This document shows positions 1 to 5,334 of a DNA stretch of 5,334 bases, in pieces. The notes under the pieces are model-generated. The model was given only the letters and a program-made list of their open reading frames with translations, was not told the origin of the DNA and did no database searches. This stretch comes from Candidatus Aminicenantota bacterium (GTDB lineage Bacteria; Acidobacteriota; Aminicenantia; UBA2199): assembly GCA_024644125.1 (NCBI GenBank), contig JAHELQ010000396.1, forward strand, positions 1 through 5,334, read 5' to 3'. Numbering within the stretch: position 1 is the stretch's first letter; each line of letters begins with the position of its first letter. The position numbers were made by a program, and so were the translations under genes.

Positions 1-141
1 ACCTTCGACTTCGAGGTCTCCATGACCGGCGGCGTGTTGATCCTGTCGCTGAAATACAGGATCGCGGAAGTGTGCGGCCCATTTGTGGAAAAATGCCGGA
101 TCTATTTCCAGAGAATTCTGGAACAATTACTCGGCGGCCCC
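1..141 (+). other. C-terminal end of a condensation domain (upstream part outside window)
   Basis: Residues 1-47 match the end of a C domain: a TFDFEV strand (the counterpart of FDLTLN in the complete C domain here, 1053-1058), a second strand around LSLKYR, then a helix ending in FQRILEQLL. The linker after it (about 48-80) contains the usual IPEDERHEIL and LFNDTEREYS, the form that joins C to A domains. The strand resembles ordinary peptide-bond-forming C domains rather than heterocyclisation domains, but the diagnostic HHxxxDG or DxxxxD region is outside the window. The subtype is therefore an inference. Confidence 0.85.
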
Positions 142-3100
142 GGCTCCGCCATCGAATATGACGCCTTTATCCCGGAAGATGAACGGCACGAAATCCTAAA
201 TCTGTTCAACGACACGGAGCGGGAATATTCTCGGCACAAGACATTGGCGGTGTTGTTGGACGAACAATTGGCCCGCACTCCCGGGCAGGTGGCGATGCAT
301 CACTCCGGGGGCGTAACCACCTATGAGCGGCTTCACACCAGGGCCGCCGCCATTGGAGCCGTCATCAGAGCCAACGGAGGCGGCAGCGGGAAATTGGTGG
401 GCATCATGATGAACCGTTGCCCCGGGTTGGTGGAGACTGTAGTGGGCATTGTCAAGGGGGGAGATGCGTATGTTCCCTTCGAGCCTTATCTGCCCCCTAA
501 CAGGGTGAAAAAGATCGTCGCCGACCTGGGCATCGAGATTATGATCACCAATAGCGCGTGTTTGCGGCAAGTAGAGGAGATAACCGCCGATTGCCCCCAC
601 AACGTGGCGCTCATCGATTGCGAAACCGTCCAGGAAACGGACCAATCTATCACATCTTGCGCCGGGCCAGATGATTTGGCCTATATCATTTTCACCTCCG
701 GCTCTACCGGAACCCCCAAGGGGGTGACATTGACCCATAGCCCGGTAGTGAACGTCATCGAGTGGGTTAACCGCGTCTTCGCCGTCGGGGGCGGTGATAA
801 ATTGCTGTTCGTCACCTCCATAGGCTTCGATCTATCGGTGTACGATGTGTTTGGAATCTTTTCTGCCGGCGGCTCCATCCGGCTGGCGGTGGAGGAGGAG
901 ATCAAAGGGCCTATGAAGTTGTTGGATATCATCATGAAAGAAGGGATCAGTTTCTGGGATTCGGCTCCGGCGGCGCTTCAACAATTGATCCCCTTCCTCC
1001 CTCAAGTCAGGGATTACCAGGAGGAGAGCCGTATGCGGCTTGTGTTCTTGAGCGGTGATTGGATTCCACTGGGCATGCCGCCGGTATTGAAAGAGGCGTT
1101 CGCCGGCGTGAATGTCATATCCCTGGGGGGCGCCACAGAGGCCGCCATTTGGTCGAACTACTATCCGGTTCAGGAGATGAATTCCGCCTGGAACAGCGTT
1201 CCCTATGGCAAACCCATTCAAAACGCCGCCTATTACATTCTGGACAAGCGCATGCGTGTGTGCCCCGTCGGCGTGCCCGGCGATTTGTACATCGGCGGTC
1301 AATGTTTGGCGTTGGAATACAGAAACGATCCTCAATTGACCGCCGCCAAATTCCTCACCAACCCGTTCCGCCACGGAGAGCGGATCTATCGCACCGGAGA
1401 CATGGCCCGCTGGTTCAAGGATGGCAACATGGAGTTCCTGGGGCGCAAGGACCATCAGGTGAAAATCCGGGGCTTCCGGATCGAATTGGGAGAGATTGAA
1501 AGCTGGCTGGCGAAGTATGAATCGGTGGAGAGCGGCATTGTTCTGGACAGGGAAAACAAGGACGGAACAAAGTATTTGTGCGCTTATATCGTGTCCGCCG
1601 AAACCGTGGATCCCGACACGTTGAAACGGTATTTGCAAAAAGAATTGCCGGAATACATGATCCCCTCCTATTTTATCCAATTGGACGAGATTCCCCAAAC
1701 CGCCAACGGCAAATTGGACCGCAAGGCGTTGCCGGAACCGGAGCTGGGAGGCGGTTGCGGATACGAGGCTCCGTGGGACGAGGTGGAGCGGCAGGTGGCG
1801 GACATCTGGGCTCAGGTGTTGGGGCTGGATGTGGCGGTTGTGGGGGCGAACAGCGGTTTCTTCGAACTGGGGGGCCATTCGTTGAATGCGGCGGTGGCTA
1901 TTTCCCGCGTGCATAAGGCTTTCGACGTGAAGATGCCGTTGGCGGAAATGTTCCGCGATGCCTCTGTGCGGGGAATTGCGGATTATATTCGCAACTCCCG
2001 GCGGGAAACCTTCCGGGACATTCAGCCGGTGGAAGACATGGATTTTTATCCGCTGTCGTCGGCGCAAAAGCGATTGTTCTTTCTGCAGACATTGGAGCCG
2101 GAGAGTGTGGTGTACAATCTTCCGCAATTTATTCCCACGCCAGGGAGTTTGGATCTCCAGCGTTTGCGTGAAGTGTTGAAGCAAGTGCTGCGAAGGCATG
2201 AGAGCTTTCGTACGACGTTCCAGCTAGTGAATGGAGAGCCGAAGCAACGGATCTTGCCCTCCGTCGCCATCGATATACGACACGTTGACCGGCGTGAGTC
2301 TCCGAATCAAGAGAATGAACCTTTAACGCAACGGGACGCGTTTCAAATGTTTGTGCGTCCGTTTGACTTGAGTCGCGCGCCGCTCTTGCGGGTGGGGTAT
2401 ATGGAGCACGGCGATGAGCGTGTCTTGTTGGTGGACATGCACCATATCATTTCCGATGGTGTGTCGCACCATTTATTGTACGAGGAAATCGTGGCGCTCT
2501 ATGGCGGCGGTTCCTTGCCGGAGCCTGAGTTGCGCTATCGGGATTACGCTGTGTGGCAGGAGTGGGAAAAATCCCGGCTCCAATCCCAGGAGGAATTCTG
2601 GCTGTCCCGCTTCGCCGGGCCTGTCCCGGTGTTGGATATGCCGCTGGACCGGCAACGGCCGCCGGCGCGGGACTATTCAGGCCGCACCATTGGCTTCATG
2701 GTGGCCCCTGAAGAGACCGCCAGCTTGAAACGGTTGGCGGAAGAGGAGAACGCCACCATGTTCATGATGTTGCTGGCGGTGTTCTACCTGTTCCTGGCCA
2801 AAGTGGCCAACCAGGAGGACATCGTTATCGGGGCGCCGGTGGCGGGGCGGCGGCATCCGTCGTTGGAGCGGTTGATCGGCATGTTCGTCAACACCCTGGC
2901 GTTGCGGGTGAATATCGATGGCGGCGACTCCCGCCTGCGATTCATCCGGCGGGTGAAGGAGACATGTTTGCAAGCCTTCGACAATCAAGAATATCCCTTC
3001 GAGGATCTGGTGGACCGGGTGGAGGTCATACGGGACGCCGCCCGCAATCCGTTGTTCGACGTGGTGTTCATGGTGCAAAACAAGGGGGAGTTCGCCGGCG

Positions 3101-5250
3101 TGATTCCCAAATGCGGCGACGGCGATATTGTGGAGGCGACTGCCGGATTGGCGATGTTCGATCTCACCCTGAATATCGTGGACGCCGGAGAACGGTTGTA
3201 TGGCGAGTTGGAATATAGCGACTCGTTGTTCCTGAGCTCCAGCGTCGAGAATTTCGCCCGCTATTTCAAACGGGTGTTGGCGGAGGTGGTGTTTGCTCCG
3301 CAACTGCCGGTTGAGGATATTCAACTGACCACCGCCCAAGAGCGGGAACGATTGGCGGGGGAACTGGGCCGTCTGGATGTGGGCTATCCCTCTTCCAAAA
3401 CCATTCACCAGGTCTTCGGCCATGTGGCCTCCAGCCGCCCGGATTATGTGGCGGTTTCGCTGGAGGAGTTGCAATGGACATACAGTTTCTTGAACCGGCG
3501 GGCATTGGCGTGGGCCGCTTGCTTGCGCCGCCATGGCGTGTCCGGCGAATGTGTCGTGGGACTCGTGGTAGAGCCCTCAATCGAAATGTTGGTAGGGCTC
3601 ATGGCCATCCTGATGGCCGGCGGCGCCTATTTGCCATTGGATCCCGGCTATCCGCGGGAGAGGCTCCGGTATATGTTGACGGATAGCGGTGTGTCCATAT
3701 TGTTGAATTCAAGAGGCCTCGAGGCCGACGCACCGTTTGACGGAATCATTCTGTATCTGGACCACCAGGTCGACGAGGTGGAGTCAATCCAGCTTGCGGC
3801 GGTGGGACCCGGCAACGCCGCCTACGTGATCTACACCTCCGGGACCACCGGCTTTCCCAAGGGAATGGTGATCGAACACCGTAACGTAATACGCTTGTTT
3901 TTTAACGACGAGAATCTGTTCGATTTCTCCGCCGCCGACTGTTGGAGTATGTTTCATTCCTATTGCTTCGATTTCTCCGTGTGGGAGATGTATGGGGCCT
4001 TGCTTCACGGCGGGCGTTTGGCTATGGTTCCCCCGCTGAAGGCCAGGGATCCAGAAGCGTTCCGGCTGCTGCTGGGGCGGCAACGGGTCACGGTGTTGAA
4101 CCAAACCCCTTCTGCGTTTTATCATTTGAGTGAAACGGTCCTGGCGTCCGGGGATTTGGGATGCCCCCTCCGCTATGTGATCTTCGGCGGCGAGTCGTTG
4201 CGGCCGGCGAAGTTGGCGGATTGGCGCAATCGCTATCCCGGCGTTCGCTTGATCAATATGTACGGCATTACTGAAACAACGGTCCATGTCTCCTTCAAGG
4301 AGGTGGACGACCTCATGATCGACAGTGACGTCAACAATATCGGCGGCCCCATCCCCACCCTGGGCATGTATATCGTGGGCCGCGGCCGCAGAATGCAGCC
4401 GCCGGGGGTGGAAGGGGAGATCTATGTGGCGGGCCCTGGTGTTGGACGTGGTTATTTGAACCGGCCTGAGCTCACGGACCGGCGGTTTGTTTCTGTCCCC
4501 TTTCTGCCGGGAGAGCGGTTGTATCGCAGCGGCGATCTGGGCCGCGTCCTTCCCGGCGGAAAGATCAAGGAAATCGAATATCGAGGCCGCTGCGACCATC
4601 AGGTCCAGATCCGGGGCTACCGCATCGAGTTGGCGGAGATCGAGAGTTGCCTGGCGGAGATCGACGGCGTGGCGGAAGCGGTGGTAGCCTGCCGTCATGG
4701 CAATGATGAATTGGCGGCCTTTGTGACTTTCTGGCCCACGGAAGGGGGGACTGTCCCCGCCGCCGCGGATTTGAAAGCCCGCCTGGCGGGACGGTTGCCG
4801 GGATATATGATCCCCTCTAGCTTTATCCGGCTGGAGAGCATTCCCCGATTGCCCAACGGCAAGATCGACCGCAAGAACCTGCCGCTGGACACGGAGGCCA
4901 TGGAGGCCACCGGCGGCTATCGCGCTCCGGAAAACGAGATAGAACGGTTGCTGATCTCCATCTGGCAGGAAGAATTGAATGCCAGGCGGGTGGGGATATT
5001 GGACAACTTCTTCGATCTGGGGGGCCATTCCTTCAATATCATCAAGGTTCATCAGCGGTTGAAACAGGCATTGGACAAAGACGTTCCCCTGGTGGCCATG
5101 TTCTCCTATCCCACGGTCAAGGAACTGGCGGAGTATTTGTCGCAAGGGGAAGGGCTGAACATGGCGGACGACGCGGAGATTGACGAGTCGCTGCAGGTGA
5201 TGGAACAGACCTTCGGCAATTTTTTAGGAGATGACGATGACGAAGACTAG
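1..5250 (+). CDS. Non-ribosomal peptide synthetase, (C)-A-PCP-C-A-PCP, 5'-truncated by the window
   Basis: A cytoplasmic multidomain NRPS that activates amino acids as adenylates, tethers them to phosphopantetheine arms and condenses them. The frame is open from base 1 and ends at TAG 5248-5250, leaving 1749 visible residues. The first residues already belong to a condensation domain, so the true start lies upstream and the ATG at base 22 is internal. Visible order: end of a C domain (about 1-47), A1 (81-580), PCP1 (588-666, Ser627), C (673-1097), A2 (1134-1630), PCP2 (1640-1716, Ser1677) and an acidic tail (1717-1749). All core motifs needed for two active modules are present. A2 carries a threonine code, and A1 a cysteine-like code. 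There is no release domain. The gene overlaps the start of a ketosynthase gene by 14 bases, so it is probably one operon and the upstream half of an NRPS-to-PKS hand-over. Function is very confident; the final product is unknown. Confidence 0.97.
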   Translation, partial: TFDFEVSMTGGVLILSLKYRIAEVCGPFVEKCRIYFQRILEQLLGGPGSAIEYDAFIPEDERHEILNLFNDTEREYSRHKTLAVLLDEQLARTPGQVAMHHSGGVTTYERLHTRAAAIGAVIRANGGGSGKLVGIMMNRCPGLVETVVGIVKGGDAYVPFEPYLPPNRVKKIVADLGIEIMITNSACLRQVEEITADCPHNVALIDCETVQETDQSITSCAGPDDLAYIIFTSGSTGTPKGVTLTHSPVVNVIEWVNRVFAVGGGDKLLFVTSIGFDLSVYDVFGIFSAGGSIRLAVEEEIKGPMKLLDIIMKEGISFWDSAPAALQQLIPFLPQVRDYQEESRMRLVFLSGDWIPLGMPPVLKEAFAGVNVISLGGATEAAIWSNYYPVQEMNSAWNSVPYGKPIQNAAYYILDKRMRVCPVGVPGDLYIGGQCLALEYRNDPQLTAAKFLTNPFRHGERIYRTGDMARWFKDGNMEFLGRKDHQVKIRGFRIELGEIESWLAKYESVESGIVLDRENKDGTKYLCAYIVSAETVDPDTLKRYLQKELPEYMIPSYFIQLDEIPQTANGKLDRKALPEPELGGGCGYEAPWDEVERQVADIWAQVLGLDVAVVGANSGFFELGGHSLNAAVAISRVHKAFDVKMPLAEMFRDASVRGIADYIRNSRRETFRDIQPVEDMDFYPLSSAQKRLFFLQTLEPESVVYNLPQFIPTPGSLDLQRLREVLKQVLRRHESFRTTFQLVNGEPKQRILPSVAIDIRHVDRRESPNQENEPLTQRDAFQMFVRPFDLSRAPLLRVGYMEHGDERVLLVDMHHIISDGVSHHLLYEEIVALYGGGSLPEPELRYRDYAVWQEWEKSRLQSQEEFWLSRFAGPVPVLDMPLDRQRPPARDYSGRTIGFMVAPEETASLKRLAEEENATMFMMLLAVFYLFLAKVANQEDIVIGAPVAGRRHPSLERLIGMFVNTLALRVNIDGGDSRLRFIRRVKETCLQAFDNQEYPFEDLVDRVEVIRDAARNPLFDVVFMVQNKGEFAGVIPKCGDGDIVEATAGLAMFDLTLNIVDAGERLYGELEYSDSLFLSSSVENFARYFKRVLAEVVFAPQLPVEDIQLTTAQERERLAGELGRLDVGYPSSKTIHQVFGHVASSRPDYVAVSLEELQWTYSFLNRRALAWAACLRRHGVSGECVVGLVVEPSIEMLVGLMAILMAGGAYLPLDPGYPRERLRYMLTDSGVSILLNSRGLEADAPFDGIILYLDHQVDEVESIQLAAVGPGNAAYVIYTSGTTGFPKGMVIEHRNVIRLFFNDENLFDFSAADCWSMFHSYCFDFSVWEMYGALLHGGRLAMVPPLKARDPEAFRLLLGRQRVTVLNQTPSAFYHLSETVLASGDLGCPLRYVIFGGESLRPAKLADWRNRYPGVRLINMYGITETTVHVSFKEVDDLMIDSDVNNIGGPIPTLGMYIVGRGRRMQPPGVEGEIYVAGPGVGRGYLNRPELTDRRFVSVPFLPGERLYRSGDLGRVLPGGKIKEIEYRGRCDHQVQIRGYRIELAEIESCLAEIDGVAEAVVACRHGNDELAAFVTFWPTEGGTVPAAADLKARLAGRLPGYMIPSSFIRLESIPRLPNGKIDRKNLPLDTEAMEATGGYRAPENEIERLLISIWQEELNARRVGILDNFFDLGGHSFNIIKVHQRLKQALDKDVPLVAMFSYPTVKELAEYLSQGEGLNMADDAEIDESLQVMEQTFGNFLGDDDDED
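241..1740 (+). other. Adenylation domain A1, cysteine-like specificity code (substrate uncertain)
   Basis: Activates an amino acid with ATP and loads it on PCP1. Motifs seen: A1 TYERLHTRA; A2 VKGGDAYVPFEP; A3 phosphate loop YIIFTSGSTGTPKGV (228-242); A4 GFDLSVYDVFG (275-285); A5 LGGATEAAIWS (375-385), in place of the common YGPTE form; A7 YRTGD (463-467); A8 KIRGFRIELGEIE (488-500); A10 NGKLDRKALP with Lys571. Aligning by eye to GrsA PheA, the ten pocket residues are D277, L278, Y281, D320, F349, S351, L375, I383, W384 and K571, i.e. DLYDFSLIWK. Known cysteine domains typically read DLYNLSLIWK, so eight positions agree; the Asn-to-Asp and Leu-to-Phe changes are real departures. The GGATE-type A5 also occurs in cysteine-activating domains. 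Gly, Ala or Ser remain possible. A6 reads LALEY where LALGY or ARGY is usual. Confidence 0.95.
1762..1998 (+). other. Peptidyl carrier domain PCP1
   Basis: A thiolation domain of about 79 residues directly after A1. It holds FFELGGHSLNAA, in which Ser627 (codon 1879-1881) is the attachment site for the 4'-phosphopantetheine arm. Helix 1 (EVERQVADIWAQVLGL) precedes it, and the family's usual MPLAEMFRDASVRGIADYI follows. It carries amino acid 1, or the chain ending in it, as the donor to the next C domain. Confidence 0.96.
1861..1880 (+). repeat. Carrier-domain direct repeat, copy 1
   Basis: The 20 bases around the PCP1 serine match 5011-5030 at 19 positions; the single difference is A at 1866 against T at 5016. 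They encode FELGGHS here and FDLGGHS there. This is the longest near-identical segment I noticed between the two modules. It probably reflects shared ancestry under strong constraint, with some possibility of recent exchange. Confidence 0.75.
2017..3291 (+). other. Condensation domain, complete, probably LCL type
   Basis: Forms the peptide bond between the chain on PCP1 and threonine on PCP2. All seven core motifs are readable: C1 LSSAQKRLFFLQ (685-696); C2 RRHESFRTTF (731-740); C3 MHHIISDGVS (813-822) with catalytic His815 (codon 2443-2445) and structural Asp819; C4 YRDYAVWQEW (846-855); C5 IGMFVNTLALR (959-969); C6 NQEYPFEDLVD, with Asn where His is common; C7 RNPLFD (1015-1020). The terminal FDLTLNIVD strand is at 1053-1061. 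Upstream there is no epimerase, and the C3 sequence is not the typical VVDGVSW of D-accepting domains, so an L-donor type is inferred. Codon use in the N-terminal lobe differs from the C-terminal lobe (see findings). Confidence 0.96.
3400..4890 (+). other. Adenylation domain A2, L-threonine
   Basis: Activates L-threonine and loads PCP2. Motifs seen: A2 LMAGGAYLPLDPGYP; A3 YVIYTSGTTGFPKGM (1275-1289); A4 CFDFSVWEMYG; A5 NMYGITETTVHVSF (1419 onward); A7 YRSGDL; A8 QIRGYRIELAEIE; A10 NGKIDRKNLP with Lys1621. Pocket residues by eye alignment to GrsA PheA are D1324, F1325, W1328, N1367, I1394, G1396, M1420, V1428, H1429 and K1621. They read DFWNIGMVHK, which is the classical bacterial threonine code with no mismatch, and the MYGITETTVH context is typical of threonine domains as well. 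A small oddity is that the A7-A8 segment reads PGGKIKEIEYRGR, about two residues longer than the usual DGNIEYLGR spacing. Confidence 0.97.
4918..5148 (+). other. Peptidyl carrier domain PCP2
   Basis: The last carrier of this protein, about 77 residues. FFDLGGHSFNIIK contains the phosphopantetheine serine, Ser1677 (codon 5029-5031). The preceding helix is EIERLLISIWQEEL, and the closing segment is VPLVAMFSYPTVKELAEYL. As it is C-terminal and followed by a ketosynthase gene, it should donate the threonyl-ended chain to that KS. Confidence 0.96.
5011..5030 (+). repeat. Carrier-domain direct repeat, copy 2
   Basis: This is the PCP2 partner of 1861-1880, including an exact 14-base run, CTGGGGGGCCATTC (5017-5030 and 1867-1880). 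Confidence 0.75.
5226..5230 (+). promoter_or_regulatory. Ribosome binding site for the PKS gene
   Basis: AGGAG lies inside the 3' end of the NRPS gene. It stands 6 bases before ATG 5237 but touches ATG 5231 with no spacer, and is 24 bases before ATG 5255. Spacing therefore selects 5237 as the main start. No promoter-like sequence was seen nearby, so translation from a shared message is likely. Confidence 0.8.
5230..5241 (+). repeat. Two copies of GATGAC across the gene overlap
   Basis: GATGACGATGAC is a 6-base direct tandem repeat. In the NRPS frame it supplies the Asp-Asp-Asp-Asp of the acidic tail (bases 5230-5241). In the PKS frame it supplies two ATG-ACG pairs (5231 and 5237), hence two candidate starts. 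Confidence 0.85.
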
Positions 5251-5334
5251 CGGCATGGAAGTGGCGATTATCGGGATGGCGGCCCGGTTTCCCCAAAGCG
5301 ATTCTATCGAGGAATTCTGGAAGAATCTAGCGGA
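5237..5334 (+). CDS. Polyketide synthase, N-terminus of a ketosynthase domain (3'-truncated by the window)
   Basis: Only 32 full codons are visible. They read MTKTSG, then MEVAIIGMAARFPQS, then DSIEEFWKNLA. This is the characteristic start of a type I PKS ketosynthase (consensus close to IAIIGMAGRFPGA, then FWENL). A KS takes the acyl chain from the upstream carrier onto its active Cys and extends it by decarboxylative condensation; that Cys lies beyond the window. ATG 5237 is chosen for its 6-base spacing from AGGAG; ATG 5231 would add Met-Thr, and ATG 5255 would leave no good ribosome binding site. The gene overlaps the NRPS stop by 14 bases, which suggests translational coupling. Only about six residues precede the KS fold, so there is no room for the coiled-coil N-terminal docking domain of many cis-AT PKSs. 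Whether the PKS is cis-AT or trans-AT cannot be seen. Confidence 0.93.
   Translation, partial: MTKTSGMEVAIIGMAARFPQSDSIEEFWKNLA

Larger units (their letters stand above)
5149..5247 (+). other. Acidic C-terminal tail, possible docking element
   Basis: The 33 residues after PCP2 (1717-1749) contain a short predicted amphipathic helix, IDESLQVMEQTFGNFLG, and end in DDDDED. Net charge is strongly negative. NRPS and PKS subunits often end in a short helix plus an acidic run that binds the next protein, so a role in docking to the ketosynthase protein is inferred from position and composition. I recognise no named docking family. The last 11 bases of the tail's coding region are also the start of the next gene. 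Confidence 0.6.

Noticed and set aside
22..24. ATG as the start of the NRPS gene
   Set aside because: The frame is open upstream of it, and the residues on both sides form a continuous C-domain strand; there is no ribosome binding site in the preceding 21 bases.
832..2199. Long open frame on the minus strand, 455 codons
   Set aside because: It lies fully antisense to A1, PCP1 and the start of the C domain. Its translation is rich in His, Gln and Arg with no recognisable domain, and it mirrors the codon bias of the NRPS frame.
3292..3399. Possible extra domain between the C domain and A2
   Set aside because: The segment is only about 36 residues and matches the ordinary C-A linker pattern (IQLTTAQERERLAGELGR and so on).
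2677..3534. Minus-strand frame of 285 codons under the C domain
   Set aside because: It has no domain-like pattern, and the opposite strand carries conserved motifs C5 to C7 over the same bases.
3784..5145. Long open frame on the minus strand, 453 codons
   Set aside because: It is antisense to A2 and PCP2 with the same low-information composition. The + strand frame shows every A and PCP motif, so this is a shadow.
5231..5233. ATG 5231 as the start of the PKS gene
   Set aside because: It directly abuts AGGAG with no spacer, whereas ATG 5237 has a normal 6-base spacing.
5149..5250. Thioesterase or reductase release domain
   Set aside because: Only 33 residues follow PCP2 before the stop codon, with no GxSxG motif or nucleotide-binding motif.

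Overview
The window lies entirely inside a modular biosynthetic gene cluster, at the junction between a non-ribosomal peptide synthetase (NRPS) and a polyketide synthase (PKS). Residue numbers here count from the codon at base 1, because the NRPS reading frame is already open at the left edge. The host looks bacterial: the two genes overlap, the second has a strong AGGAG ribosome binding site, and long stretches have no introns. GC content, sampled by hand on several lines, averages in the high fifties per cent, with individual lines from about 43 to 72 per cent. That fits several natural-product-rich groups (uncultured symbionts such as Entotheonella-like bacteria, myxobacteria-like lineages, some Proteobacteria). 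I cannot assign a taxon from this sequence alone.

Layout, all on the + strand: (1) bases 1 to about 141, the last strand and helix of a condensation (C) domain, followed by a linker; (2) about 241-1740, adenylation domain A1 with an unusual cysteine-like specificity code; (3) about 1762-1998, carrier domain PCP1; (4) about 2017-3291, a complete C domain; (5) about 3400-4890, adenylation domain A2 with a clear threonine code; (6) about 4918-5148, carrier domain PCP2; (7) 5149-5247, a short acidic C-terminal tail; stop codon at 5248-5250. A second gene, starting at 5237 and running off the right edge, begins with the N-terminal signature of a ketosynthase (KS).

Working model: a chain made by upstream modules is joined to amino acid 1 (selected by A1, cysteine-like code, identity uncertain). 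It is then condensed with L-threonine on PCP2 and handed to the KS of the following PKS protein for ketide extension. No epimerase, methyltransferase, heterocyclisation or thioesterase domain is visible, so the product keeps growing on the next protein. No RNA gene, transposon, CRISPR array, promoter or terminator was seen, and there is no non-coding stretch: the two genes cover every base.
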